This document shows positions 33,085-43,137 of a stretch of 44,212 nucleotides of DNA, piece after piece. The notes under the pieces are model-generated. The model was not told the origin of the DNA. It searched no databases and was given only the letters and a program-made list of their open reading frames with translations. The DNA comes from Neptuniibacter pectenicola (lineage in GTDB: Bacteria; Pseudomonadota; Gammaproteobacteria; Pseudomonadales; Balneatricaceae): contig NZ_LUTS01000016.1 of assembly GCF_001597735.1 (NCBI RefSeq), positions 1 through 44,212 of the forward strand, in the 5' to 3' direction. A program made the position numbers and the translations under genes. Each line of letters starts with the position of its first letter. The first letter of the stretch is position 1.

Positions 33085-33363
33085 TTACCAGCGGAATAGT
33101 ACCCATTTAGGGATTAACATCTGTGACTCTTCTTGACGGATAAAGTCGCCTTCGCCTGGGGCTGGGATTAAGTAGTATGTCTTACCTTGTTTAGGCACGA
33201 CTTTAATCTCTTTTAATTCCCCATTGATACGGTATTCGTAATAGGTTTTATCTGAGTCGTTGTAAATTGTAATTTGTGGATCGTTCTCATCCACAAGCGG
33301 AGGCACTTCAGCTTGCGCCAGCGGTGTAATCAATAATAACGCGGCGAATAGTAACTTTTTCAT
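33085..33363 (-). CDS. DUF2782 small exported protein
   Basis: 92 residues from the ATG at 33363, chosen because AAGGAAG lies 7 nt upstream and a signal peptide follows at once ([20 protein letters not shown]). The mature part of about 74 residues, with [30 protein letters not shown] and a closing IPKWVLFRW, is characteristic of the DUF2782 family found between thrB and polA in many gammaproteobacteria. Function unknown, periplasmic by prediction. Divergent from polA; the 94 bp between must carry both promoters. Confidence 0.88.
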   Translation of the reverse strand: MKKLLFAALLLITPLAQAEVPPLVDENDPQITIYNDSDKTYYEYRINGELKEIKVVPKQGKTYYLIPAPGEGDFIRQEESQMLIPKWVLFRW

Positions 33364-33457
33364 AACACTTCCTTCTTTAATATATGAAGACTTCTTTAGA
33401 CGACTTAACTTATCGACTATGATCTGTCCCTTGATGATAACCAACTCGGATGTACAG

Positions 33458-36220
33458 ATGAGCGAACAGCGCCAAATATCCAACTCACCTCTTATTCTAG
33501 TCGACGGCTCCTCGTATTTATACCGTGCTTTTTTCGCGTCTCAGCAAGCAGACTTAAGAAATTCTGCGGGCGTGCCTACGGGGGCGATCCGAGTGGTCAC
33601 CTCTATGTTGAAAAGTCTGATTAAACAATATCCAGAAAGCCCGATTGCCGTCATCTTTGATGCAAAAGGAAAAACTTTTCGCGATGAGATTTATAGCGAC
33701 TATAAAGCGCAACGCCCGCCGATGCCAGATGATCTTCGCAGCCAAGTGGATCCCATTCATAAAATTGTGAAAGCAATGGGCATGCCTCTGATTATTGAGG
33801 ACGGGGTTGAAGCGGATGATGTGATTGGAACGCTTGCATCCCAAGCAAACGAACAGGGTGTTGATACGATTATATCGACCGGCGATAAAGATATGGCGCA
33901 GCTGGTGGATAAGCATGTCATGTTGATCAACACCATGACCGATACCTTGATGGATGTTGATGGCGTACGTGAAAAGTTTGGTATTCCGCCTGAGCTCATT
34001 ATCGACTTCCTCGCATTAATGGGTGACAAGGTCGATAACATCCCAGGGGTCCCTGGTGTTGGTGAGAAAACAGCGTTGGCGCTCTTACAGGGTATTGGCG
34101 GCATTAAAGATCTCTATGAAAACCTCGATAAAATAGCGGATTTAGGTTTTCGTGGTTCCAAAACCATGGCGAAAAAGCTCGAAGAGAATAGAGATAAAGC
34201 GGAGCTATCCTATCTACTGGCAACTATTAAGCTTGATGTGGAGCTGCATGAAACCATTTCTGATTTTAAAAAGCCGGAGCCGGATACCGCTGCATTAATT
34301 GAGTTATTTGAAGAGTTTGAGTTTCGTTCTTGGTTGGTCGACCTTCAAACCGGTGGCGGTGCGTCGCCTGAATTAATTGAAGAGGCAAGCGCTCTACCCG
34401 CGGCGCCGGACAATGTTGATTATGAGGTCATCTTCGATGAAGCGGAGTTAGATCGCTGGATTGACCGGTTATCCACAGCTGATCTGTTTGCTTTTGATAC
34501 GGAAACCACCAGTTTGAACTATATGGAGGCTGAGCTGGTAGGGGTTTCATTTGCTATAGAGCCCGGTAAGGCCGCGTATGTTCCGGTGGCCCATGACTAT
34601 ATGGGGGCGCCTGAGCAGATTAGCCGTGAGCGGTTATTAGAAAAACTTAAACCGCTGCTTGAAAGTGATGAGCATAAGAAAGCAGGCCAACATATTAAAT
34701 ATGATATGAATGTGTTGGCAAATTATGGCATCGAGATGAAAGGTATCGCTTTTGATACGATGCTGGAGTCCTATGTACTCAACTCGACAGCGTCCCGTCA
34801 TGATATGGACAGTTTGGCCGACCGTTACCTCGGTGTTAAAACGGTTAAATTCGAAGATATAGCAGGCAAAGGCAAAAAACAGCTGACATTCAACCAGATT
34901 GAACTGGAGCAAGCCGGTCCCTATGCGGCGGAAGATGCTGATATTACGTTAAGACTGCATCAAGCGATTGATGCGCAGCTGAGTAAAGATGAAAAGCTTT
35001 CGAAGGTGTTTACTGAGATAGAAAAGCCTTTGATTCCAGTGTTGTCACATATTGAACGTAATGGCGCGTTAGTGGACCCTAAGGTCTTAGGCGAGCAAAG
35101 TATCGAGCTAGCTGCTCGTATGATCGAGTTAGAGCGAGAGGCGTATGAGATTGCAGGTAAAGAGTTTAATTTAGCGTCGCCTAAGCAGTTACAGCAGATC
35201 TTATTTGAAGAGCAAGGGATTCCGGTGATTAAAAAGACACCGAAAGGTGCGCCGTCTACCGCAGAAGATGTCTTACAAGAACTGGCATTGGAGTACCCGC
35301 TTCCCAAACGAATTTTGGAGCACCGTAGCTTAAGTAAATTAAAGTCGACCTACACCGATAAGCTGCCGCTGATGATTAACCCTAGAACCCAGCGTATTCA
35401 TACCTCCTACCATCAGGCGGTTACAGCAACCGGACGTTTATCTTCAACAGACCCCAATTTACAGAATATTCCCGTTCGCACCCAAGAGGGGCGCAGAATT
35501 CGTCATGCGTTTATCGCGCCGAAAGGCTATAAAATCGTCGCAGCCGATTACTCCCAGATTGAGTTGCGCATTATGGCGCACCTCTCACAAGATAAAGGCT
35601 TATTAGAGGCCTTCTCTAAAGGCGCGGATATACATAGTGCTACGGCGGCGGAGGTGTTTAAGGTTGACCTTAATGAGGTGAGCAGCGATCAACGCCGTAG
35701 TGCCAAAGCGATCAACTTTGGCTTGATTTATGGCATGTCTGCGTTTGGCTTGGCTAAACAGCTAGGGATCAGCCGTAAAGAGGCGGGGCAGTATATTGAA
35801 CATTATTTTGCGACCTATCCTGGGGTGCAGAATTATATGGACGATGTACGTACGAAAGCCCAAGAGCAGGGTTATGTAGAAACCATTTTTGGCCGCCGGC
35901 TATACCTACCAGAGATTAAAGCGAAGAATGCTATGCGTCGCCAAGCGGCTGAGCGTACAGCGATCAATGCGCCGATGCAGGGAACGGCGGCAGATATCAT
36001 TAAACGGGCGATGGTATCTGTGGATAACTGGTTGGCCGGTGCCGACTACGATGTGCGTATGATTATGCAGGTGCACGATGAGTTGGTTTTTGAAGTACGA
36101 GAAGACCAAGTTGACGCGTTTGTTGATGAGGTTAAGCAGCAGATGTCTGGTGCGGCGGATCTGGATGTGCCTTTACTTGTAGAGGCCGGTGTTGGCGATA
36201 ACTGGGAGCAGGCGCACTAA
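33458..36220 (+). CDS. polA: DNA polymerase I
   Basis: 920 residues from the ATG at 33458, preferred because [16 protein letters not shown] then starts close to the N-terminus as in relatives; earlier in-frame ATGs at 33419 and 33434 cannot be excluded, and none has a strong ribosome site. Domains: 5'-3' exonuclease (about 8-290; [22 protein letters not shown]), 3'-5' proofreading exonuclease with its acidic residues intact ([18 protein letters not shown]), and the family A polymerase (about 520-920; [46 protein letters not shown]). Okazaki-fragment and repair synthesis. A structured RNA candidate follows its stop codon. Confidence 0.96.
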   Translation: MSEQRQISNSPLILVDGSSYLYRAFFASQQADLRNSAGVPTGAIRVVTSMLKSLIKQYPESPIAVIFDAKGKTFRDEIYSDYKAQRPPMPDDLRSQVDPIHKIVKAMGMPLIIEDGVEADDVIGTLASQANEQGVDTIISTGDKDMAQLVDKHVMLINTMTDTLMDVDGVREKFGIPPELIIDFLALMGDKVDNIPGVPGVGEKTALALLQGIGGIKDLYENLDKIADLGFRGSKTMAKKLEENRDKAELSYLLATIKLDVELHETISDFKKPEPDTAALIELFEEFEFRSWLVDLQTGGGASPELIEEASALPAAPDNVDYEVIFDEAELDRWIDRLSTADLFAFDTETTSLNYMEAELVGVSFAIEPGKAAYVPVAHDYMGAPEQISRERLLEKLKPLLESDEHKKAGQHIKYDMNVLANYGIEMKGIAFDTMLESYVLNSTASRHDMDSLADRYLGVKTVKFEDIAGKGKKQLTFNQIELEQAGPYAAEDADITLRLHQAIDAQLSKDEKLSKVFTEIEKPLIPVLSHIERNGALVDPKVLGEQSIELAARMIELEREAYEIAGKEFNLASPKQLQQILFEEQGIPVIKKTPKGAPSTAEDVLQELALEYPLPKRILEHRSLSKLKSTYTDKLPLMINPRTQRIHTSYHQAVTATGRLSSTDPNLQNIPVRTQEGRRIRHAFIAPKGYKIVAADYSQIELRIMAHLSQDKGLLEAFSKGADIHSATAAEVFKVDLNEVSSDQRRSAKAINFGLIYGMSAFGLAKQLGISRKEAGQYIEHYFATYPGVQNYMDDVRTKAQEQGYVETIFGRRLYLPEIKAKNAMRRQAAERTAINAPMQGTAADIIKRAMVSVDNWLAGADYDVRMIMQVHDELVFEVREDQVDAFVDEVKQQMSGAADLDVPLLVEAGVGDNWEQAH

Positions 36221-36242
36221 TCTATCCGTGTCTAATGAAGGG

Positions 36243-36382
36243 GCGGATGGAACGATTGTTGAAAACGCCTGTCTACTGTTTAAGGGTCACGTTTAGCAAG
36301 ATGGTTGTGGCCCTTTACAGCAAGTATTAAAGCCCTGAGGTCTCAATCGTTCCCCTTTTAACGATTCCCAGGGCTTTTTTTT
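36243..36382 (+). ncRNA. Candidate small RNA in the polA-engB gap (Spot 42/ErsA position)
   Basis: The 174-bp gap holds a two-hairpin RNA-like unit. Hairpin 1: AAGGGTCAC (36282-36290) with GTGGCCCTT (36307-36315), 9 bp. Hairpin 2, an intrinsic terminator: AGCCCTG (36331-36337) with CAGGGCT (36369-36375), an inner stem ATCGTT/AACGAT (36346-36351/36360-36365) showing the loop CCCCTTTT, then eight Ts. In E. coli and Pseudomonas the same gap encodes Spot 42 and ErsA. The 5' end is uncertain: TCTAAT (36231-36236) could be a -10, without a good -35. GGAACGATTG (36249-36258) is complementary to 36344-36353 next to the C-rich loop. The alternative is a plain polA terminator with a stem. Confidence 0.55.
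36331..36382 (+). terminator. Intrinsic terminator in the polA-engB gap
   Basis: Stem AGCCCTG/CAGGGCT with an inner ATCGTT/AACGAT stem, followed by TTTTTTTT (36375-36382). It ends polA transcription and the candidate small RNA, and may also stop engB transcripts arriving from the other strand. Confidence 0.85.
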
Positions 36383-36394
36383 GTTCTAGGTCGC

Positions 36395-37036
36395 TTATTC
36401 TTCCGGCTGCTCGTCTTGCTCTGGTAAAAGCCAAGAATCTAAACGCTGACGAAGCTGATCTACGTTCTGTTTTTTCAACGCAGAAAACGTTTGTAGCGTT
36501 ACGAGGTCACCCAGCACTTCAGTCAGCTCTTTACGGATCGTCAGGAGTGTTGACTGCGCAGGGCCTTTTTTCAGCTTATCCGATTTTGTTAGCAATACAT
36601 GCAATGGCATATGAGAGGTTTGACACCAGTTGACCATCATATGATCAAACTCTTTCATCGGGTGGCGTATATCCATCACCAACACGACACCTTGTAAGCA
36701 TTGGCGCTTTTGTAGATATTCATCAAGATGTTGTTGCCAATGCTGTTTCATCTCAATCGGTACTTTTGCGTAACCGTAGCCGGGAAGGTCAACAATACGT
36801 AACCCTTCAATATTTAGGTCAAAAAAGTTGATTAATTGTGTTCGGCCAGGGGTTTTTGATGTCCGTGCCAGTTTTCCGTTGTTGGTTAGCGTGTTAATTG
36901 CGCTAGATTTTCCCGCATTTGAGCGGCCAGCAAACGCAACTTCTGCACCTACGTCTTCCGGACACTGGTGTAATTTTGCCGCACTTTTATTGAATCGTGC
37001 GCTGTTATAGTGAACGGTTAATTGATCTGATGACAT
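36395..37036 (-). CDS. engB: Ribosome-assembly GTPase EngB (YihA/YsxC)
   Basis: 213 residues. GTPase motifs: G1 GRSNAGKSS (about 37-45), G2 Thr in SKTPGRTQ, G3 DLPGYG, G4 TKSDK, and G5-like SALKK. EngB is an essential cytosolic GTPase that acts in late assembly of the large ribosomal subunit. The circular order polA-engB in convergent orientation is conserved in gammaproteobacteria. It is divergent from the cytochrome c4 gene with 211 bp between. The start at 37036 is the first Met, and [15 protein letters not shown] follows as in relatives. Confidence 0.95.
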   Translation of the reverse strand: MSSDQLTVHYNSARFNKSAAKLHQCPEDVGAEVAFAGRSNAGKSSAINTLTNNGKLARTSKTPGRTQLINFFDLNIEGLRIVDLPGYGYAKVPIEMKQHWQQHLDEYLQKRQCLQGVVLVMDIRHPMKEFDHMMVNWCQTSHMPLHVLLTKSDKLKKGPAQSTLLTIRKELTEVLGDLVTLQTFSALKKQNVDQLRQRLDSWLLPEQDEQPEE

Positions 37037-37247
37037 ATTTTGGGCCGCTTTTTTGGTAATCGCTACTAAAGGAACAGAGATTGTCGTTCCAGTTTGTGTG
37101 GATATTGGTTTATAATTGCGCCAATTTTACCTGCGATCAGGTTTTAGCTCTAGTCTGCAGGGAAGTGAGGATAACATTGGTCAACGTAAAACCATTAGTG
37201 TTTTACATAGATCAAACATAATTTTAATCAAGAGTCTGGGTTCGTCG

Positions 37248-37853
37248 ATGAATAAACTACTGATTAGCTTGCTTGTGACCATAGGTCTTACTGGTGTAGC
37301 TCATGCGGCAGGTGATGCTGCTGCAGGAAAAGGCAAAACAGCTGTATGTGGTGCTTGTCACGGTGCTGACGGTAACAGTGCAGTGGCAAACTTCCCTAAA
37401 CTTGCGGGTCAGAATGAAGCGTATCTGATCAAGCAGCTTAACGAAATTAAATCAGGTAACCGGGCTGTCGTTGAAATGACAGGTCTGCTAAATGGTTTAA
37501 ATGATCAAGATATTGCTGACATAGCGGCTTATTTTGCTAAGCAAAAAGGCACGGTAGGTCATGCAGCTAAAGACCTTGTTGAGCAAGGTCAGAAAATTTA
37601 CCGTTCAGGTATTGCTGCGAAAGGCGTTGCTGCGTGTACAGCATGTCACTCACCTACAGGTGCAGGTAACGAGCAAGCGGGTTTCCCTGCGATTGGTGGT
37701 CAGCATGCTGCGTACACTGAGAAGCAGTTACACTCTTTCCGTACGGGCGAGCGTGCTAACGATCCTCAAGGCATGATGCGTGATACTGCGGGTAAGCTGA
37801 GCGATACTGAAATTAAAGCTGTCGCTAGCTATATTCAGGGACTGAGTAAGTAA
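37248..37853 (+). CDS. Di-haem cytochrome c4
   Basis: 201 residues from the ATG at 37248, where a signal peptide begins (LLISLLVTIGLTGVAHA); upstream frame is rejected. Two class I cytochrome c domains follow, with haem motifs CGACH (about 35-39) and CTACH (about 133-137), and Met ligands probably in the EMTGL and GMMRD stretches. Cytochrome c4 is a periplasmic electron carrier to terminal oxidases (cbb3 and others). A TATAAT at 37111-37116 may be its -10. It is followed by its own terminator and then dsbA, the order seen in Pseudomonas. Confidence 0.93.
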   Translation: MNKLLISLLVTIGLTGVAHAAGDAAAGKGKTAVCGACHGADGNSAVANFPKLAGQNEAYLIKQLNEIKSGNRAVVEMTGLLNGLNDQDIADIAAYFAKQKGTVGHAAKDLVEQGQKIYRSGIAAKGVAACTACHSPTGAGNEQAGFPAIGGQHAAYTEKQLHSFRTGERANDPQGMMRDTAGKLSDTEIKAVASYIQGLSK

Positions 37854-37867
37854 ATTCAGTTCTGGTT

Positions 37868-37897
37868 AAAAAAGGGCAGCGTAAGCTGCCTTTTTTT
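37868..37897 (+). terminator. Terminator after cytochrome c4
   Basis: GGCAGC (37875-37880), loop GTAA, GCTGCC (37885-37890), then seven Ts, with a matching A run upstream. Classical intrinsic terminator. Confidence 0.9.
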
Positions 37898-37983
37898 ATA
37901 GCTGTTTTTTTGAGAAGATGGAACTTTATAGTCTAGGTTTATGTCCACCTCTTACACATTGATTGTTCGGAGCACAAAATAGA

Positions 37984-38607
37984 ATGAAAAGAATTGGCTT
38001 TATATTAGTCGCTTTGCTGTTTCCTTTACTCGCTCAAGCAGAAGATTATCGGGAAGGTGTGCATTACGTTAAAATACCAACGGCTGTTCGTGCGCTTGAT
38101 CAGAGCAAAGTTGAAGTGGTCGAAATGTTTGGTTACCCATGCCCTCACTGTAATAGCTTCGAGCCTTACATTAAAAACTGGAACAGTAAAAAAGCAGATG
38201 ATGTCAATTTTGTGCGTATTCCTGTGGTCTTTGGGCGTAGCTGGGAACCAATGGCACGTGCTTTTTATGCATCAGAGCTGATGAAAACGCTGGATAAAAC
38301 CCATGAAGCAACCTTTCATGCGATTCATGTTGAGCGTCGCCGCTTTACGGGCGTAAATGACTTCTCCACCTACTACTCAAATTTGGGTGTTGATGGGGCG
38401 CAGTTTGATAAAATGTATAATTCTTTTGCGGTGAATATGAAGTTAAAGCAAGGGGATTCTAAATTGCGTGGTTATGGTGTTGAAGGTGTGCCAGCAATGA
38501 TTGTAAATGGTAAGTACCGTATCAGTGCTCAGATGGCGGGTGGCCAACAAGAGATGCTGAAAGTCGTCGATTTTCTTGTTGATAAAGAACGCGCTGCCGC
38601 ACAATAG
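37984..38607 (+). CDS. dsbA: Periplasmic disulfide oxidoreductase DsbA
   Basis: 207 residues from the ATG at 37984 (signal peptide MKRIGFILVALLFPLLAQA). Thioredoxin-fold DsbA with active-site CPHC in FGYPCPHCNSFEP (about 47-50 of the precursor) and the cis-Pro loop GVEGVPAMIVNG. It introduces disulfide bonds into exported proteins, handing electrons to DsbB (not in the window). GGAG lies 14 nt upstream. Followed by a strong terminator. Its place directly after cytochrome c4 fits cytochrome maturation in the periplasm. Confidence 0.95.
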   Translation: MKRIGFILVALLFPLLAQAEDYREGVHYVKIPTAVRALDQSKVEVVEMFGYPCPHCNSFEPYIKNWNSKKADDVNFVRIPVVFGRSWEPMARAFYASELMKTLDKTHEATFHAIHVERRRFTGVNDFSTYYSNLGVDGAQFDKMYNSFAVNMKLKQGDSKLRGYGVEGVPAMIVNGKYRISAQMAGGQQEMLKVVDFLVDKERAAAQ

Positions 38608-38620
38608 ATCTTAGTATGCT

Positions 38621-38650
38621 AAAAAAACGCCCTTAAGGGGCGTTTTTTTT
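38621..38650 (+). terminator. Terminator after dsbA
   Basis: ACGCCC-TTAAG-GGGCGT hairpin (about 38627-38643) with A run before and eight Ts after. Classical intrinsic terminator, usable on both strands. Confidence 0.9.
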
Positions 38651-38741
38651 ATCTGTTTGCTATTAAGCTCTAGTGTGAATTAGTGAGTTGCACTAACATG
38701 AAGAGATCTGATTTGTGGTTACGGTAGCCTGAGGATTCAGA

Positions 38742-40331
38742 GTGGCAGAAGAACAAATGGACTGGAAAAAGAAATATAGGGAATTGACTCACGAGTTGGA
38801 GCTGCAAGAGCGCAAAAGTGCTGATGCTGAGCGACAACTACGGCAGCTTGCAGGTTATTTATCTGTTGCGCTAGAGGGTGAAAGTCCGCAATTTGATGCT
38901 GAACTATCTCAATTAAAGCCTTTGTTGCAAACCGGGTGTGTAGAGCACTTAGCGGCGTTGAAAAAAACGACAAAACGTGTAGAAACACAGGTTAAAAGTA
39001 GAGAAGAGGCGAGAGATCAGCAGGCGCGGGATACGGTGGCTGCCCTTTTAAAGTGGGTCCGCATGTTACGTACCCAAGTACAAAATAGTCGATCCCAGAA
39101 CCTTCTTGATACGCTTGAAAAACGTAGCCATGAGATAACAGACAAATTCTATAACTTACCTACGTTACTCGGTGATTTTATCGAGTTGCAGAGCCATGTT
39201 GAAACCGGCACGGAAAGTGATGCGTCGTTGGACAGCAGCGATTTTGCTTTAGACACCACCGCGTCTGTTGATGCCCTTGGCGATGAAGTGCGTATCCTGT
39301 TAAAGCATATAGGCGCAGAGTTATTGGAGCTTATTAGCGGGCTCAGCGTACCTAAGGATGAAGCACCCGATGCGAGAGCGTTGGTTAAGCGTATTGAAAG
39401 TGGTTTTGAATTACCCCATCTACCGGATATTGTTCATTGTGTTGTTAAGCTGGTGATCAAGTCGACCAGCAACACAAGCGATGATTTTGAGAATTATCTT
39501 TTAGAATTAAGTTCTCGATTAACCGAAGTGCAGACCTTTGTTGTCGATAGTCGTCACGAGCAGCAAGAGATTGGGCAGAATCAAAGGGCGCTGGATCATC
39601 AGGTACGTAAAGATGTAAAGCAGCTTCATCATACGGTTAAAAACACCAACGATATTAAAGATTTAAAGACGGCAGTATCGGTTCAACTCTCGGGCCTAGT
39701 GCGGGCCATGGATAGTTTTAAAAAGAAAGAAGAGGAGCGTGAGAGTCGATTACAGGGGCGCTATGAAGACTTAATCGGCAAAGTCGATGAGATGGAGCAG
39801 GAGACCCGTAAAGTAAAAGCGCATATGGAAGAGGAGCGATTACGCGCAAGAACTGATCCGTTGACGGGGTTGCCGAACCGTGCAGCGTATGATGAATATA
39901 TTGTCCAAGAGTATGAGCGTTGGTCGCGTTATAGAACCGCGTTTACTGTTGTTGTGGCGGACCTTGATCTATTTAAACAGGTTAATGATAGCTTTGGGCA
40001 CCTTGCGGGCGATAAAGTACTGCGTCTTGTCGCGAAAGTTATCAGCAAAAATATTAGAGTGACTGACTTTGCTGCACGTTATGGTGGCGAAGAATTTGTT
40101 ATTATTCTGCCGTCGACGTCCGCTGCTGAAGCTGCGCAAGCGATGGATAAATTAAGACTTTCACTGGCTAAAAGTCCATTTAACTTTCATAGTAAGCCGG
40201 TTACGATCACCATGTCATTTGGTGTATCTGAGATTCAAGAGGGCGACTCCCTCGATGAAGTATTCAACCGTGCAGATGAAGCGTTATACCAAGCAAAAGA
40301 AGACGGTCGCAATTTAGTCCGTACTAAATAG
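38742..40331 (+). CDS. Diguanylate cyclase (DgcH-like by position)
   Basis: 529 residues, GTG start at 38742 with GAGG 7 nt upstream. The N-terminal 350 residues are acidic, helical and coiled-coil-like with no membrane helix; the C-terminal GGDEF domain (about 365-529) has the active-site GGEEF at 448-452 and an RVTD inhibitory site (439-442), so it should make c-di-GMP under product feedback. In P. aeruginosa the GGDEF protein DgcH occupies the same place near dsbA, so orthology is likely. Cytosolic by prediction. A short inverted repeat TTAGTG/CACTAA (38680-38696) lies in its promoter region. Confidence 0.92.
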   Translation: MAEEQMDWKKKYRELTHELELQERKSADAERQLRQLAGYLSVALEGESPQFDAELSQLKPLLQTGCVEHLAALKKTTKRVETQVKSREEARDQQARDTVAALLKWVRMLRTQVQNSRSQNLLDTLEKRSHEITDKFYNLPTLLGDFIELQSHVETGTESDASLDSSDFALDTTASVDALGDEVRILLKHIGAELLELISGLSVPKDEAPDARALVKRIESGFELPHLPDIVHCVVKLVIKSTSNTSDDFENYLLELSSRLTEVQTFVVDSRHEQQEIGQNQRALDHQVRKDVKQLHHTVKNTNDIKDLKTAVSVQLSGLVRAMDSFKKKEEERESRLQGRYEDLIGKVDEMEQETRKVKAHMEEERLRARTDPLTGLPNRAAYDEYIVQEYERWSRYRTAFTVVVADLDLFKQVNDSFGHLAGDKVLRLVAKVISKNIRVTDFAARYGGEEFVIILPSTSAAEAAQAMDKLRLSLAKSPFNFHSKPVTITMSFGVSEIQEGDSLDEVFNRADEALYQAKEDGRNLVRTK

Positions 40332-40378
40332 CGTGCTTATTTTTATACCACTATCATTTTAAGTAAGGTTTCTCTGTT

Positions 40379-42013
40379 GTGAAGCGTCTTTCACGTATTC
40401 TAAAAATCATCCAAGTTTTTGCTCGCTACCGTCTTGATACCATCTTTTTGGGTTTATCACTGCCTTGGTATGTTCGTATTCTGTTTTGGCTACTACCTTG
40501 GCGCTTGTTTATTCCGGCATCAAAACCTGAAGCGGTTCGTATTCGTCTTGCTTTAGAAGCCTTAGGGCCCGTTTTTGTTAAATTTGGTCAAATGCTCTCT
40601 ACACGACGAGATCTGCTTACGGATGAGCTGTCTGAGGAGCTCAAAAAACTACAGGACCGTGTACCACCATTTTCCGGCCCCCAAGCGCAGACCTTAATTG
40701 AAACTGCGTTGGGACAACCGGTGTCCGAACTGTTTAGCTCATTTGAGGTTGAGCCGCTCGCCTCTGCGTCGGTTGCTCAAGTGCATGAAGCAACGATGTT
40801 CGATGGGCGCGATGTGGTTGTTAAGGTTATCCGCCCTGGCATCAGTAAAACTATTCGTAAAGATGTGGATCTGCTTTTTACCTTGGCACGTCTCGTCCAT
40901 ACCGTGTGGGAAGAGGGGCGTCGTCTTCGCCCGGTAGAGGTGGTGGCTGAATATGAGCAAACGATCTTTGATGAGTTAGACCTGCGTAAAGAAGCCGCGA
41001 ACGGTTCACAGCTGCGACGTAACTTCGATAACAGTGATGTTCTATATATCCCTGAAATTTACTGGGATTTTACCCGCGCTAATGTACTCGTTATGGAGCG
41101 TATTCACGGCATTCCAGTGGCAGACCTTGAGCAGTTAGCCGCTCAGCATACCGATATGAAACTGCTTGCAGAGCGGGGTGTAGAGATCTTTTTTACCCAA
41201 GTGTTTAGAGACAGCTTCTTTCATGCCGATATGCACCCAGGCAATATCTTCGTTTCTCGTAATACCCCTTCGCAGCCGCAGTATATCGCGGTAGATTTTG
41301 GGATTATTGGTTCGCTAACACCTGAAGATCAAAGTTATCTCGCACGAAACTTCTTAGCCTTCTTTAAACGGGATTACCGTTTAGTTGCGCAGTTACATGT
41401 AGATTCCGGCTGGGTGCCTGCGGATACCAACGTCGATGCGTTTGAAACCGCAATTAGAAGCGTGTGTGAGCCTATATTTGAAAAGCCATTAAAAGAGATC
41501 TCTTTCGGTCAGGTGTTACTTGGCCTATTTCAGACCGCTCGCCGCTTTAATATGGAAGTCCAGCCACAGTTGGTGTTGTTGCAAAAGACTCTGTTGAATA
41601 TCGAAGGGCTTGGGCGTCAGCTTTATCCCGATCTCGACTTATGGAAAACGGCGAAGCCCTTTTTAGAAAACTGGATGAAAGAGCGTATGGGGCCAAAAGG
41701 CGTTTACCGCACCATCAAGCAACAAGCGCCTGATTGGCTGGAAAAGCTCCCTCATATGCCCCAGCTCGTATTTGATGCACTCAGCCAAGTACGGAATCTC
41801 GATAATATAAGAATGAGGGATCTGCGCGCTTACCAGCAAGCGAAAGATGAGCTGGAGGCTAAAAGTAAACGGCGTAGCTACCTTGCTGTGATATTGATTG
41901 GCGGCAGCGTTGTTGCTGGTAGTCCTGAACTACAGCTTTGGTTATGTTCTCTCCCCGTGAGTAGCTGGGTTTTGGCTATTCTGGGTGGGGCGCTTTTATT
42001 TAAACGAGTTTAA
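40379..42013 (+). CDS. ubiB: Ubiquinone biosynthesis ATPase/kinase-like UbiB
   Basis: 544 residues, GTG start with AAGGT 10 nt upstream. ABC1/ADCK family: KxGQ motif in [15 protein letters not shown], the Ala-rich loop [14 protein letters not shown] with the ATP Lys, [11 protein letters not shown] (catalytic) and AVDFGIIG (metal). Two C-terminal hydrophobic helices anchor it in the inner membrane. UbiB supports aerobic ubiquinone synthesis, probably through its ATPase activity. ubiE and ubiJ, its usual neighbours, are not upstream here; hisE and tat genes follow. Confidence 0.95.
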   Translation: MKRLSRILKIIQVFARYRLDTIFLGLSLPWYVRILFWLLPWRLFIPASKPEAVRIRLALEALGPVFVKFGQMLSTRRDLLTDELSEELKKLQDRVPPFSGPQAQTLIETALGQPVSELFSSFEVEPLASASVAQVHEATMFDGRDVVVKVIRPGISKTIRKDVDLLFTLARLVHTVWEEGRRLRPVEVVAEYEQTIFDELDLRKEAANGSQLRRNFDNSDVLYIPEIYWDFTRANVLVMERIHGIPVADLEQLAAQHTDMKLLAERGVEIFFTQVFRDSFFHADMHPGNIFVSRNTPSQPQYIAVDFGIIGSLTPEDQSYLARNFLAFFKRDYRLVAQLHVDSGWVPADTNVDAFETAIRSVCEPIFEKPLKEISFGQVLLGLFQTARRFNMEVQPQLVLLQKTLLNIEGLGRQLYPDLDLWKTAKPFLENWMKERMGPKGVYRTIKQQAPDWLEKLPHMPQLVFDALSQVRNLDNIRMRDLRAYQQAKDELEAKSKRRSYLAVILIGGSVVAGSPELQLWLCSLPVSSWVLAILGGALLFKRV

Positions 42014-42099
42014 GGTTCCCTATCGAGGGATGGTGGAAGTAATATTGTTCGGGTATGCTTCCGCAACGAAAATTAGTATTGATTAAAGAGAGATATGTG

Positions 42100-42432
42100 A
42101 TGAGTGATGTACTAACTCAACTAGGTAATGTATTAGAAGAGCGAAAATCGGCATCGCCGGATAGTTCATATGTCTCAAGTTTGCATGCAAAAGGTTTGAA
42201 TAAGATTCTTGAGAAGGTGGGCGAAGAAGCGACCGAAACTATACTGGCAGCAAAAGATGCGCAGGTCAGTGGTGATAACAAAGACGTTATTTATGAAACA
42301 GCGGATCTTTGGTTCCATAGTTTAGTCGCACTGTCACATCTTGGTGAGAATCCTCAGGTAGTATTAGATGAATTAGCACGACGCTTTGATCTTTCAGGTT
42401 TGGAAGAGAAGGCATCAAGACAAAAAGGCTAA
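42100..42432 (+). CDS. hisE: Phosphoribosyl-ATP pyrophosphatase HisE
   Basis: 110 residues from the ATG at 42100; AGAGAG lies upstream, and a 15-codon extension is rejected. The all-alpha NTP-pyrophosphohydrolase fold is shown by [14 protein letters not shown] (about 40-53; metal-binding Glu residues) and [14 protein letters not shown]. It performs the second step of histidine synthesis. In Pseudomonas hisI precedes hisE between ubiB and tatA; here the 86-bp ubiB-hisE gap has no trace of hisI, so that activity must be encoded elsewhere. Confidence 0.93.
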   Translation: MSDVLTQLGNVLEERKSASPDSSYVSSLHAKGLNKILEKVGEEATETILAAKDAQVSGDNKDVIYETADLWFHSLVALSHLGENPQVVLDELARRFDLSGLEEKASRQKG

Positions 42433-42451
42433 GGTCTATTTGCATAAATTA

Positions 42452-42461
42452 GGGGGGGGGG
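42452..42461 (+). repeat. G10 homopolymer before tatA
   Basis: Ten consecutive Gs in the 62-bp hisE-tatA gap, 33 bp upstream of the tatA ATG. Such tracts are prone to slippage; it lies outside any reading frame. Confidence 0.9.
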
Positions 42462-42494
42462 AGATCCCTCTCGATTTAACGACGGAGAATAACA

Positions 42495-42746
42495 ATGGGT
42501 TTAGGCGGTATTAGTATCTGGCAGCTTCTGATTGTTCTCGCCATTATTATTTTGATTTTTGGTACTAAAAAATTCAAAAATATTGGTAGTGACTTAGGTG
42601 GTGCGGTTAAAGGCTTCAAAAAAGCGATGAGCGATGAAGAAATAGCTCAGGAAGAAGCGGATAACAAACAATTAAAGCAGGACGATGCCGATTTTACAGA
42701 TGCGAATAAAGCAGATGTAAAAGAAGAGCAGAAAACTGATAAATAG
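42495..42746 (+). CDS. tatA: Twin-arginine translocase subunit TatA
   Basis: 83 residues. One membrane helix at the N-terminus ([22 protein letters not shown]), then the FGTKK hinge, an amphipathic helix ([12 protein letters not shown]) and a charged tail. TatA oligomers form the passage for folded proteins in the inner membrane. GGAG lies 9 nt before the ATG. First of tatABC, 13 bp ahead of tatB. Confidence 0.95.
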   Translation: MGLGGISIWQLLIVLAIIILIFGTKKFKNIGSDLGGAVKGFKKAMSDEEIAQEEADNKQLKQDDADFTDANKADVKEEQKTDK

Positions 42747-42759
42747 TTGGCCACGATAA

Positions 42760-43137
42760 ATGTTTGATATCGGTTTTGCCGAAATATTGATTGTTGCGAT
42801 TGTCGCACTGGTTGTGCTCGGCCCGGAGAAATTGCCCACCGCAATTAGAACCGTGGGCTTATGGGTAGGGCGTATCCGTCGTACGGTTGGCTCCATTCAG
42901 GCAGAAATTAGCCAAGAGCTTAAAATTGATGAGCTAAAAAGAACGACCGCCATCAAAAAAGAAGAGCTCGATAAGGAGCTGAGCGATATGCAGCAGCCTT
43001 TTGATATTCTTGGCGAGAATTCACCTATAGCAGCAAAAACGACGCCGGTTGAAGAGCTGCAAGCGCAAGCAGACGATGCTCAGAAAGCTAAAGATGTTCA
43101 ACCCGTTGAAGAAACGGACAAGGTTGATAAATCATGA
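42760..43137 (+). CDS. tatB: Twin-arginine translocase subunit TatB
   Basis: 125 residues. Membrane helix FAEILIVAIVALVVLGPEKLP with the Glu and the LGPEKLP hinge typical of TatB, then amphipathic and coiled helices and a hydrophilic tail. Together with TatC it forms the receptor for twin-arginine signal peptides. Its stop overlaps the tatC start by 4 bp (ATGA), so translation is coupled. Confidence 0.95.
   Translation: MFDIGFAEILIVAIVALVVLGPEKLPTAIRTVGLWVGRIRRTVGSIQAEISQELKIDELKRTTAIKKEELDKELSDMQQPFDILGENSPIAAKTTPVEELQAQADDAQKAKDVQPVEETDKVDKS

Noticed and set aside
33419-33457. Thirteen-residue N-terminal extension of PolA
   Set aside because: Relatives begin close to the [14 protein letters not shown] motif, so the ATG at 33458 is the better start, although ribosome sites do not decide it.
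37195-37230. FNR/ANR-type site (ATCAA half) upstream of cytochrome c4
   Set aside because: Only one half-site (GATCAA) is present; the TTGAT partner at the right spacing is missing.
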